Source of the DNA: a virus
Length of the DNA: 35,125 nt
Direction: 5' to 3' (one strand)
IMG/VR virus record: IMGVR_UViG_3300030329_004722
Location: 1 to 35,125 of that record
Below are positions 1 to 7,233 of this stretch, in pieces. The notes under the pieces were generated by a model. It worked only from the letters and a program-made list of their open reading frames with translations. It made no database searches and was not told where the DNA came from. The position numbers were made by a program, and so were the translations under genes. The stretch's first letter is position 1. Each line of letters starts with the position of its first letter.

Positions 1-44
1 CTTTACGTGTGCGAAACCTTCCCAATGATTTTGGGGGGGGTGGG

Positions 45-575
45 TCATGCCAAGGCCAAATATGGAGCCGCTGCTGCCTCTGCTTCTACCTCTGTTGTGG
101 CTGCAAGCACTGCATCGATGTAACCTTGCGCCATCGCTCTCTCTGTCAACACAGCCGCGCTCACCGCTGCCACAGCCTGAGTAAGATCCGTTGCATCAAC
201 AAGATCATGGTGTTCTCTTTCATCATAGCAGAACACGCGGAATGGATACGCCACAAGTCCTCTTTCATCAAGAGTCACAAGGCTTGCCCAATCAGACTGG
301 GACTGTTGCCCACAGCGCCACAGCTTGCCCGAGCCTGGTGGATACTCAGCGAGCACCTGTTGCTCAAGCCTGTCCTTGTCTCGCTTTGTGCGTATCTGCA
401 CCACCAGACTGTCCTGAAGAGCTGTGAGAGTTGTGGGCATCATATCCGCATTGACAACCCGTTCTGATATGGAGTGATCCGGATGGACCACCAGATGGTC
501 TGACATGCCCCCACTGTCTCCGATGTCGAACACTGCCCCACAGCTGCAAAGGAAAAGCATTTGTGTCTCATCCAT
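45..575 (-). CDS. Hypothetical protein downstream of tail fibre genes
   Basis: A 176-residue protein I do not recognise. I start it at the ATG at 575 because GAGGG sits about 8 nt upstream and the codon lies just after the stop of the preceding fibre gene; the longer frame to 608 would begin with GTG without a ribosome site. Near the N-terminus there is a CSCG pair followed by HLVVHPDH, which could bind metal. The C-terminal third is alanine-rich and helical (AAVSAAVLTERAMAQGYIDA). It is the last gene of the fibre cluster, where phages often encode fibre-assembly chaperones or small tip proteins, but nothing in the sequence proves such a role. If the molecule is circular it is the gene directly upstream of the terminase small subunit. 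Confidence 0.7.
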   Translation of the reverse strand: MDETQMLFLCSCGAVFDIGDSGGMSDHLVVHPDHSISERVVNADMMPTTLTALQDSLVVQIRTKRDKDRLEQQVLAEYPPGSGKLWRCGQQSQSDWASLVTLDERGLVAYPFRVFCYDEREHHDLVDATDLTQAVAAVSAAVLTERAMAQGYIDAVLAATTEVEAEAAAAPYLALA

Positions 576-577
576 GC

Positions 578-2014
578 CTATGCCCTCAAGTACTGTAAAG
601 AGATCCACATCCGGTTTGCGATCCCGTTGGCGCTGCCGTTGGTCCCCGTCGAATCAGCAATCAGGCGCACGATGTCGTTGACTGCCAGCTCGACGAAGAA
701 TGTGCAGGCTGTGTTGCTGGTGTCGTCTGTCTGATTCCTCGCATAGCTGGACGCTCGACTCGGCACAATCTCAGAATATGACACACCGCTATTAACACTC
801 CGGTCGACCCAGCAGTCCACCGTCCGTCTGGCATTAGCATTGGTGTCGAAATAGACGGAATACGAAATCGAATATACGCCCGCTGTGAGGATCGTTATCA
901 ACTCGCTATTGCGACTGTAGTTAGCGTCCTCGAAGTTGCTCACATCAAATATGATCGGCGAGGCGGTTGTCGATATCAGTTGATTCGAGGAGCGCAAATA
1001 CTGCGCTATATTGGCTCCCGAGCTGCCTCCCCCAGGAATATTGATCTCCGCAACTCCGCCCCCGGAATCGCTCGCCGTCACCCCAGCGCCGGTGAAATTG
1101 AGCGTCGAATGAGGCGTGTTGGGGATATTACTCCCGCCATCCTGCACGTTAACAGTGGACCCACTTCCCGGCGGCCCCTGCGGCCCGGTGGCACCGCTCG
1201 CTCCATCCTTGCCAATCGTTTGAATTGATAGCCGCAGCGAGTCGGCCAGTGTGTTGATTTGATCCGACCCGTCAACGACTTGGCCACGAACTCGCAGCAC
1301 GTCCGTCGCATCCAATTCGAGAATGGCAAATGAGGCGTTGCCGCCCTCCTCCTCTCCCGAATCGTGAAACCACCGCGCCCGCGTGCCGCCGACCTCTGCG
1401 AATCCCCCGCCCGAGTCTAGCTCTAGCCAGATCTCTACCGTGTTGTCGTCCGTCTCGCTCTCGTTCGACGAACAACCAAAATCCACTCGATAAGTCGAAG
1501 CGGTGTTGATCGTCAACTCGTTAGACGCGAGCGTGAACGCCGCATCGGTTATGCGTGCAGTGTTGAAAGGCAACGTCGAGGCGGTTGTTGTGATCCCGGC
1601 GTAAGCAGTGTCATGGTAGTAATTGGCGAAGGCCGCCCCACCTGTGTACTCCACATCTGCGGTCCCGCCGCCTGAATCAGTCGCTGATAGCCCGATAAAA
1701 TTGAGTTTAGAAAACGCAGACCCGACAGCAACACCGCCCTCATCTACCGCTATAGCAATAGAGCCCGGAGTCTCTATGAACGTATCCATCGCCGTCAGGC
1801 TCTCAGCCTGTGTGAGCGTCACCCCATCGACTTCAAGCAGCACATCCCCTGCCGTTATGTGGGCCAGAAGCTCCGCATCGTCCTGAATCTCTGAGACGCT
1901 TGCAAACTCAGTCAGCGTAACAGACCCCGATGCCGGTATCTCGTTGTCCGGAACTGGGAGCTGTGTCAACGCTAGAGCGCCGGCCGTCTGATTGGAAGCT
2001 ATGATGACACTCAA
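578..2014 (-). CDS. Tail fibre tip/adhesin with collagen-like linker
   Basis: About 478 residues. A TTG start at 2014 is favoured because GGAGGG lies 5-6 nt upstream and the TTG overlaps the upstream stop as TTGA; a GTG at 2026 is possible but has no ribosome site. The protein has two beta-rich modules resembling C1q/TNF-like jelly rolls, one in the middle and one C-terminal, separated by a short collagen-type stretch (GKDGASGATGPQGPPGSG). A Gly-rich segment ending in LNF-G and SDSGGG/TDSGGG appears before each module, so the protein looks built from a duplicated unit. Such trimeric tip proteins bind host surface glycans or proteins. Placement directly downstream of the long fibre gene supports a receptor-binding role. 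The fold assignments are by eye. Confidence 0.8.
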   Translation of the reverse strand: MSVIIASNQTAGALALTQLPVPDNEIPASGSVTLTEFASVSEIQDDAELLAHITAGDVLLEVDGVTLTQAESLTAMDTFIETPGSIAIAVDEGGVAVGSAFSKLNFIGLSATDSGGGTADVEYTGGAAFANYYHDTAYAGITTTASTLPFNTARITDAAFTLASNELTINTASTYRVDFGCSSNESETDDNTVEIWLELDSGGGFAEVGGTRARWFHDSGEEEGGNASFAILELDATDVLRVRGQVVDGSDQINTLADSLRLSIQTIGKDGASGATGPQGPPGSGSTVNVQDGGSNIPNTPHSTLNFTGAGVTASDSGGGVAEINIPGGGSSGANIAQYLRSSNQLISTTASPIIFDVSNFEDANYSRNSELITILTAGVYSISYSVYFDTNANARRTVDCWVDRSVNSGVSYSEIVPSRASSYARNQTDDTSNTACTFFVELAVNDIVRLIADSTGTNGSANGIANRMWISLQYLRA

Positions 2015-4782
2015 GGCGCCCTCCACTTGATTCTGACCGTGCCGATGACGTGACGAGAAGCATTCGGACCAGCGTTTCGGACTGCTAGGATGTCTCCCGC
2101 ACTAAATGTGCCATTTGCGTTAGTGGTCTCGCCACTGGTCGATGTGCTTGCAAGCGTGACGATCGTGCTACCTGATGCCACCACTTGAAATGCCGCTGCA
2201 TCCACGTCCTGCCTTGTATACGTGAGAGAAACTATGGTTCCGTCCCACTCTGCATTTCTGCCCAGTGTCGCACTCATGGCCCGATTGCCAGCTCGGTAAT
2301 ATGCCCCGCTTCCCGTGTTACCGTTTCGGTTGAATTGCAACTCAGAAGTCTCGACACTAAGCCAGGCACTTCTCGTTGCATCGTACTCCATCAGCATTTC
2401 GAGCACTGTGTTGTAGTATATATCCCCACCCGCTGGAGCTGGGAGCGTCGGATCGGCTGCAAGCACTCCATAGTGACGCTGGCCGCTGATGTCCACAGTC
2501 CCCGTGATAGCAAGCTCGGTGCCGCTCCATGTCAGATCTGCTGAGCCGCCGAAAGAGCCCGCACTATTGAACTGCACGGAGTTTAGCGGAGCCCCAGGAG
2601 CTCCACCGGCCGGCGTTGCCCACGTCGCATCACCTCGCAAGAATAGGCTCTCTTGACCAGCTGTTGGCTTTAAGACAAGCCCGTCAAGGCCGTCACTTAC
2701 CGCCGTGCATCCGACAAATTCGCTGATGGGGTCGACTCCAGTGCTCAGATGGCTGGAGCCATGTCCCAACGGAGTTTGTGCGTCTCCAAGCAGCCCAGAA
2801 AGGCCCGTGACGTCGATCTCATCTCCACCCCCATTCTCATGGCTGGCTGCATGTGACAAGGGAGTCTGGGCATCTGCCAACAATCCGGAAAGACCAAGGA
2901 CTGATATCTCATCCCCTCCACCGGACTCATGACTTGCGGCATGAGATGTTGGAGTCTGGGCATCGGCCAGCAGTCCAGACAAACCCGTGACGTCGATCTC
3001 GTCCAAGCCTCCATTCTCATGGCTGGATGCATGCGCCGTTGGGGTCTGTGGGTCTCCAAGCAGTCCCGATAGGCCTGTGACGTCGATCTCATCTCCACCC
3101 CCATTCTGGTGGCTCGTGGCATGAGATGTTGGGGTCTGAGCATCGGCCAGAAGACCTGAGAGACCCGCCACACTGATCTGGTCACTGCCCCCATTCTCAT
3201 GGCTGGCTGCATGTGCGCTTGGGGTCGTGGTCGCTTGAGAGACAAGCGTAGCGCCGGATCGGACCAACACTTCGCCATCGGCAACGGCACCAATAACAAG
3301 CTGAGTCGGTCCGCTTGTCTCGGTTATTGCTGCCACCGTGGGATCTGGCATCGTGCCGGCCAAGTCCCCGCCGACCTCCGTATAGAAATTCTCGCCGGCG
3401 ATCAGAAGAGTCCCGAGATTGTTCAGAGGTGTGGTGCCTAACCAGCGCGTGGAGAGGTTCACGTAACAAGTCGCCCCGACCGAAATGCTAAGGCCGATCA
3501 CACCCTGGCATTTGCAGTCTTGAAGCTCAGCCTGCCCCGCTGTCACAGAAATCCCAACTAGGCCTGAGCACAAGCAGTCTCGGGCAATAAAAAATCCCGT
3601 TGTGGACGATATAAGACCGTTAGCGAGCCCAACCCCGCGACAGTCCACCATGTCCAACGTAACCCAATTCTGGGCTGAGACTCCGCTGCCGAGCACCGAA
3701 ACCGCGTTGACGCTGCCGCTCAGGCCCGTTAGCAGCAAATTGCGTCCGACACTGGTGCTGGATGTCGTACCCGGAAACGAGACAAGCGTTCTCCCAGAGG
3801 AAGTCCCGGCTTCGATCGTCAGATTCTCGAGACTAGAGCTATCACCCATCGTGACAACGGTGGACGCCGTGAGCACTGTGGACGATATCACGCACCGTAG
3901 CCGGTCAATCCCAGCGAGCGTCACACCCGTTGGCAGTACAAGCCCGGTCTCGTCATATGTTCCAGGGAGCACATACACAAGATCACCACTCACAGCCACA
4001 GCAAGAGCGGCGCCGATGGTCAGAAACGGTAGGTCAAGACGGCCTGTCGTGCCTGTCCCGTCGTTGCCAGCTGGCGATACCCAGATCACATTGTCTGTGT
4101 CTACATTGGAGCTCGGAAGCGGAGACCAAGTGCCATCTCCCAGCAGTATGTGACCTTGTTGCCCAGCTGCCGGAGGAGGCACCAAACCGTCCGTTCCCGG
4201 CGCCACGCCTGTCGCTCCGCCCATGAGAGCAATGGGATCGCTTCCGCTGCTCAGATGGCTGGCTGCATGGGTCGTGCTGGCTGCACTTAGATTGGCCCTG
4301 GCGTCGGTCGCATTGGTGGCACCCGTGCCACCCTCGCTCACAGGGATTGGAAATCCTACGGCGGAATCTGCAAGGAGCTGGCCCGTCGTGCCGTCCCAGA
4401 TTGCTATGGCTTCATCCGTACTACTGCCCGGACCGACAACATCCCCAGCACCTGCCGAGCTCCAAGTACCGTCTCCAGTCAATACCAGGTTCTGCTCTCC
4501 AATGGCAGGCGCTGGCACAAGACCCGAATCGCCAGCCGTTAAAGCACTGGCCCCGATCATCAGTGGCACATCAAGATTCGCCAAAGGAATCGGAAACCCA
4601 ACCCCGCTGCTTTTGATACACTTGCCCGTGGAGCCGTCCCAAATGACGATATCTTCATCCACAACTGGCGGGAATGGACCCTTGACGTCTCCCGTTCCAC
4701 CGTGGCCAAGTCGCACAATGTATACCGATTCAGTCAGCCTGACCGTGTACTCATTGACATCTATTTGAACCACTGTGCTCAC
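2011..4782 (-). CDS. Long tail fibre with beta-helix and 30-residue repeats
   Basis: A 923-residue fibre. The start is GTG in a GTGA overlap with the upstream gene. The N-terminal ~220 residues contain repeated Gly-rich fibre motifs (GDVVGP, IWDGTTG, SEGGTGAT) typical of tail-fibre shafts. Residues ~235-480 begin with WVSPAGNDGTGT and run through short beta-rungs, as in right-handed parallel beta-helix (pectate-lyase-like) fibres that bind or cut polysaccharide. Residues ~515-680 carry a tandem 30-residue unit (GLSGLL.D.QTP.SHA.SH..GG.DEI). The C-terminus is a Gly/Ser/Thr-rich tip. The protein presumably trimerises and mediates adsorption. Whether the beta-helix is enzymatically active cannot be judged. 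Confidence 0.88.
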   Translation of the reverse strand: MSTVVQIDVNEYTVRLTESVYIVRLGHGGTGDVKGPFPPVVDEDIVIWDGSTGKCIKSSGVGFPIPLANLDVPLMIGASALTAGDSGLVPAPAIGEQNLVLTGDGTWSSAGAGDVVGPGSSTDEAIAIWDGTTGQLLADSAVGFPIPVSEGGTGATNATDARANLSAASTTHAASHLSSGSDPIALMGGATGVAPGTDGLVPPPAAGQQGHILLGDGTWSPLPSSNVDTDNVIWVSPAGNDGTGTTGRLDLPFLTIGAALAVAVSGDLVYVLPGTYDETGLVLPTGVTLAGIDRLRCVISSTVLTASTVVTMGDSSSLENLTIEAGTSSGRTLVSFPGTTSSTSVGRNLLLTGLSGSVNAVSVLGSGVSAQNWVTLDMVDCRGVGLANGLISSTTGFFIARDCLCSGLVGISVTAGQAELQDCKCQGVIGLSISVGATCYVNLSTRWLGTTPLNNLGTLLIAGENFYTEVGGDLAGTMPDPTVAAITETSGPTQLVIGAVADGEVLVRSGATLVSQATTTPSAHAASHENGGSDQISVAGLSGLLADAQTPTSHATSHQNGGGDEIDVTGLSGLLGDPQTPTAHASSHENGGLDEIDVTGLSGLLADAQTPTSHAASHESGGGDEISVLGLSGLLADAQTPLSHAASHENGGGDEIDVTGLSGLLGDAQTPLGHGSSHLSTGVDPISEFVGCTAVSDGLDGLVLKPTAGQESLFLRGDATWATPAGGAPGAPLNSVQFNSAGSFGGSADLTWSGTELAITGTVDISGQRHYGVLAADPTLPAPAGGDIYYNTVLEMLMEYDATRSAWLSVETSELQFNRNGNTGSGAYYRAGNRAMSATLGRNAEWDGTIVSLTYTRQDVDAAAFQVVASGSTIVTLASTSTSGETTNANGTFSAGDILAVRNAGPNASRHVIGTVRIKWRAP
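2740..3232 (-). repeat. 90-bp tandem coding repeats in the fibre gene
   Basis: Copies of a 90-bp unit lie end to end; the conserved SH..GG element recurs at about 2743, 2833, 2923, 3013, 3103 and 3193. Each encodes a 30-residue shaft module with HA.SH, GG.DEI and GLSGLL. The nucleotide copies are close enough to recombine, so fibre length may vary. The outermost copies are the most diverged. Confidence 0.85.
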
Positions 4783-5129
4783 AGCTCGGTCACTCCCTCA
4801 CTGAGTCTACACAAGCCCTCAATCACCCTCGTGGAAACACCCGTCGGAAAGGTGACCACCAAGTCATATTGAGCCGTATCAAAGTCCAACGCGCTGGTTT
4901 GCACAGCAGTAAGCTCTAGCGTCATCTCCCCTGTCAACGGGGTTGGGATGGTGATCTCCCCTCCAGCTGTAGACAGCGTCTCCAGAAGAGTGCCCTCTGG
5001 GCTAGACCGGATCTCCATCTTGGCCGTGGCCGCTGTTAGGTCAACAGGAGAGCCCGCGGGATCCTGTATCGTCAGACCGAATTGCCACGTGCTGAACTGC
5101 TCGATTGTCAGATTGATGTTCCCGGCCAT
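4779..5129 (-). CDS. Small baseplate/fibre-attachment protein (BppU N-terminal-like)
   Basis: A 116-residue beta-rich protein. The pattern of a hydrophobic opening strand, QDPAGSPVDLTAATAKMEIR, a Gly-rich turn, GEMTLELTA and a closing strand resembles the immunoglobulin-like N-terminal domains of baseplate upper proteins and small fibre-adaptor proteins that occur beside phage fibres. GGAG lies 5 nt before the ATG. The stop overlaps the GTG start of the 923-residue fibre by 4 bp, so the two are probably translationally coupled. A role in docking the fibre on the tail tip is an inference. Confidence 0.75.
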   Translation of the reverse strand: MAGNINLTIEQFSTWQFGLTIQDPAGSPVDLTAATAKMEIRSSPEGTLLETLSTAGGEITIPTPLTGEMTLELTAVQTSALDFDTAQYDLVVTFPTGVSTRVIEGLCRLSEGVTEL

Positions 5130-5130
5130 A

Positions 5131-5982
5131 TCAACTCCAGTTTACACCCCAAACTCGGCCCGACTCTTTCCACGGTGGCGTGGAGCTTACTTCCTCGATG
5201 GTATACATCCGCAAGAGCTCATCGCCGAAGGATGTGGAGCCCTTGACCAACCCGCCCTCGTATTGAAAGTGCCACCACTCGGCGCCACCATTGTTGCTCT
5301 CAGATGCAAAGAAGCTAGTTCGAGCTCGGATCCTCTCAAAGCCATGACGCCTAAAGACCTCAGTGAGGTTGATGAACTTCCCACGCACCATCTCGATCTT
5401 TCGACCCCTGTAGACGTATCCACCGAGCGCCATCTCCTCACCCTCTTTTGCTCTCGCATAGACCACCCAGCAGCGATCTTCTGTGATGTCCGGAACAACA
5501 ACATAAGGGTCTTTTTCTGGGTCCACCATACCCGAATATACGAAGAGATCAAGAGCTCGGCCCACGTAGTGCAGACTTGTGGCACTGCGATTCGAACCCA
5601 CTTTAGCATTCAGACTCCGCTTGGATCCGGAGCTTGTAAGCTCGGCGCCGGCCTCTCGGCACTCATCCAACACCAACATGTATTGCTCTGCAACGTCTTC
5701 CCGCAGCTGGTGTGATGAATACCCTTCACCGTACTTATCCGCCGGCACTTTGACCCATGGCAATAAGAGCTCGTCATGACCTCGGCGAAGCTCAGCCCAT
5801 GTCCTGCTTCCAATGATCCCGTCGTCATACAGAGCCCTGGCCAACTGAAATGATATCGTGGCCGCTTCGGTCTTGGGTCCGAAAATACCGTCCACACGGA
5901 GATTGCACAGAAGCTCTGACTCATTGAGCAAAGCCTGGGCATCACGCACAGCCTGACCTTTACTCCCCAATTTCAATATCAT
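5131..5982 (-). CDS. Endolysin: peptidoglycan-binding domain plus M15-type peptidase
   Basis: A 283-residue lytic enzyme. Residues ~1-68 form a PG_binding_1-type domain (LKLGSKGQAVRDAQALLN, VDGIFGPKTEAA, DGIIGSRTW). The catalytic part matches zinc D-Ala-D-Ala peptidases of family M15: SLHYVGRALDLF fits the S-x-H-x-x-G-x-A-x-D ligand motif, and EWWHFQ near residue 235 supplies the catalytic Glu and third His ligand. No signal peptide is visible, so export would need a holin. The holin and spanin candidates lie some 8 kb away at 13089-14305, so the lysis genes are split. The start overlaps the resolvase gene by 23 bp and AGGG precedes the ATG. Confidence 0.92.
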   Translation of the reverse strand: MILKLGSKGQAVRDAQALLNESELLCNLRVDGIFGPKTEAATISFQLARALYDDGIIGSRTWAELRRGHDELLLPWVKVPADKYGEGYSSHQLREDVAEQYMLVLDECREAGAELTSSGSKRSLNAKVGSNRSATSLHYVGRALDLFVYSGMVDPEKDPYVVVPDITEDRCWVVYARAKEGEEMALGGYVYRGRKIEMVRGKFINLTEVFRRHGFERIRARTSFFASESNNGGAEWWHFQYEGGLVKGSTSFGDELLRMYTIEEVSSTPPWKESGRVWGVNWS

Positions 5983-6304
5983 CGCGCCCTGCCCTGGCTA
6001 ACAAATCCTGGAATGTCTTCCAATCCATGGTCACCATCGGATCTTGCCGGTCTCGCTTCAAGACCAGGAAGTGGTTATCACCAAGCCAGTCTTCAAGCAC
6101 CCTGAAGCCCTCGCCGTTCTTCCTCGCCTTGACCTCAACCTTGTACACATGCTCCCCGGCTTCAATGCGGACGTCTCCGCTCCACTTCCCTCCAAGCGCT
6201 CCGCTCAAAGGAGTCTTCCACGCCACCAAGCCATTGTCCTGGAGTTGGTTTACTACCCAACGCTCTACTCGGCTCCCTTTCCGCTTGGCAGATCTTCCGC
6301 TCAT
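5960..6304 (-). CDS. Hjc-like Holliday-junction resolvase (PD-(D/E)XK nuclease)
   Basis: A 114-residue nuclease. The ATG at 6304 is preceded by AGGGGGG at good spacing, which rejects the longer frame that would overlap the initiator gene. The sequence follows archaeal Hjc-type resolvases: KRKGSRVERWVVNQL (conserved Glu in helix 1), a KTPLSGAL turn, SGDV with the metal-binding Asp, and VEVKAR as the E-x-K core. The gene lies directly downstream of the replication initiator and shares its operon, so a role in resolving replication or recombination intermediates or branched DNA before packaging is likely. An operator-like dyad (6312-6338) lies just upstream of the ribosome site. Confidence 0.88.
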   Translation of the reverse strand: MSGRSAKRKGSRVERWVVNQLQDNGLVAWKTPLSGALGGKWSGDVRIEAGEHVYKVEVKARKNGEGFRVLEDWLGDNHFLVLKRDRQDPMVTMDWKTFQDLLARAGRDDIEIGE

Positions 6305-6311
6305 CAGACCC

Positions 6312-6338
6312 CCTATTGCGAAACCGTTTCGGAATTGT
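6312..6338. promoter_or_regulatory. 27-bp operator-like dyad, site 1
   Basis: The arms CCTATTGCGAAAC and GTTTCGGAATTGT flank a single central base. The core CGAAAC/GTTTCG is perfectly symmetric and the outer parts are imperfect. It overlaps the stop codon of the initiator gene and lies next to the ribosome site of the resolvase gene. It shares the pattern TATTnCGAAAnnnTTTCGnAAT with sites at 9292 and 31652. Confidence 0.7.
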
Positions 6339-7077
6339 AACAACTCTCTCCCGAGCCGTCCAGGACCACACGACATGGCCAAGGCACCCGGCTCCGATAT
6401 CTGTCCTCAAACCAAGCTTGGTCAAAAGGGTCTCGTGTGGACAAGATCATCACGTCCTTGTCTCTCCCTATAAACCGATACGTGCCACCGCTGCCAAATA
6501 GCTTTTCGTACTCCGAGAACCTGTCCCGGAGTTGTTGCTCTTCTTGCTGCTCCATCTTCAAGATTTTGGGAGATTCCTCGCGCGCGCTCCCGCGCAGGCG
6601 CGTAAGGTTAGTTCTAGTTTTAATTCTATTCTTTGTATTAATAGGATCGCGCGAGACAGATTTGTCGCACTTTTCGACAGATTTGTCGCAAGTCTCGACA
6701 GATTTGTCGTACTCTCCGACAGATTTGTCCGACAGATTTGTCGTACCTGGTTCGGTCAATCGGTAGGCTGGTTTTCCATTGACCTTTGTGAAGACAATGT
6801 AGCCATGCTCTGCAAGCAACTGGATAGCTCTTTCCACACTCCTGGTGTGTAGTCCGCAAGCATGAGCGATCGTCTTCAGCTTGTGAAACGGTGGACAGTT
6901 GGCTTTGTAGTTGTGTCGGTCCATCAGGAAGCAAAACACCGGCAAAGCCTTTCTGATCCTCTTGTCCCCATATGCCTTGGAAAACAAGGCCCGGTGAGCT
7001 GCCTTCTGTTTGGATATCTGAGATGATGTTCGCGTCTTTTTTGGATAGCTATCAAGAATTTGCGCACCCGTGCCCAT
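6313..7077 (-). CDS. Lambda-O-like replication initiator
   Basis: A 254-residue protein whose ATG has GGAGG upstream. Residues ~63-107 form a winged helix (FHKLKTIAHACGLHTRSVERA, then LAEHGYIVF), like the origin-binding domain of phage O-type initiators. Residues 117-141 contain DKSV four times with a 7-residue period, encoded by the iterons; the next part (~146-162, INTKNRIKTRTNLTR) is encoded by an AT-rich stretch. The C-terminal part (~175-250) may contact a helicase or loader. The order DNA-binding domain, origin-encoded linker, C-terminal domain is that of lambda O, whose gene also contains its own origin. It follows parB on the same strand. There is no clear sequence identity to O, so the call rests on architecture. 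Confidence 0.8.
   Translation of the reverse strand: MGTGAQILDSYPKKTRTSSQISKQKAAHRALFSKAYGDKRIRKALPVFCFLMDRHNYKANCPPFHKLKTIAHACGLHTRSVERAIQLLAEHGYIVFTKVNGKPAYRLTEPGTTNLSDKSVGEYDKSVETCDKSVEKCDKSVSRDPINTKNRIKTRTNLTRLRGSAREESPKILKMEQQEEQQLRDRFSEYEKLFGSGGTYRFIGRDKDVMILSTRDPFDQAWFEDRYRSRVPWPCRVVLDGSGESCYNSETVSQ
6607..6743. other. Putative replication origin: five iterons plus AT-rich element
   Basis: The 13-bp sequence GACAGATTTGTCG occurs at 6655, 6676, 6697 and 6731, and a 12-bp version (last base changed) at 6718. The first four are exactly 21 bp apart (two helical turns); the fifth is 13 bp further. Each copy is itself a CGACA/TGTCG-type dyad. Beside them, 6607-6643 is about 81% A+T and could be the unwinding element. 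Reading along the initiator gene, iterons come before the AT-rich part, as in lambda ori inside gene O. The fifth iteron is in another reading frame (encoding TTNLS rather than DKSV), which argues that the DNA and not the peptide is selected. Confidence 0.82.
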
Positions 7078-7086
7078 AAAACGCCT

Positions 7087-7095
7087 CCTATTGCG
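7087..7095. promoter_or_regulatory. Half-site of the dyad motif over the initiator ribosome site
   Basis: CCTATTGCG matches the left arm of the dyads at 6312 and 9292 exactly. Its complement supplies part of the AGGAGG ribosome site of the initiator gene. It lacks the second arm, so it may be chance or a weak site. Confidence 0.3.
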
Positions 7096-7169
7096 TTTAA
7101 AGGTTGACCAAACGGCTCTGGGGTGGCAGGCTCAGGTTGTTGCAAGAACCGGCCTTCCATAGCCTATAT

Positions 7170-7200
7170 CGACCCTGTTGGCGCAGGGTCGTTTTTTTTT
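7170..7200 (+). terminator. Rightward Rho-independent terminator
   Basis: A perfect 8-bp stem CGACCCTG/CAGGGTCG closes a 6-nt loop (TTGGCG) and is followed by nine T. It is oriented rightward, yet the genes on both sides (initiator and parB) are read leftward, and the leftward strand has no T-run after the stem. It therefore ends a transcript that is antisense to the initiator leader or gene. Confidence 0.85.
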
Positions 7201-7233
7201 ATGCTCTGATTGCTCTATCCCTGCAAGGACTTT

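Noticed and set aside
10-18. TGCGAAACC near the left end as another operator
   Set aside because: Only one half of the motif is present and there is no dyad.
2740-3232. CRISPR-like array
   Set aside because: The 90-bp repeats have no spacers and are in frame within a fibre gene.
4948-5715. A 255-codon plus-strand frame
   Set aside because: Antisense to the endolysin, whose M15 motifs are intact.
6655-6743. Iterons read as a protein repeat only
   Set aside because: One copy keeps the DNA sequence in a different reading frame, which points to selection on DNA.
6924-7160. A 78-codon minus-strand frame ahead of the initiator
   Set aside because: It lies mostly in another frame of the initiator gene, has no ribosome site and shows no protein-like pattern. 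A leader peptide cannot be excluded.
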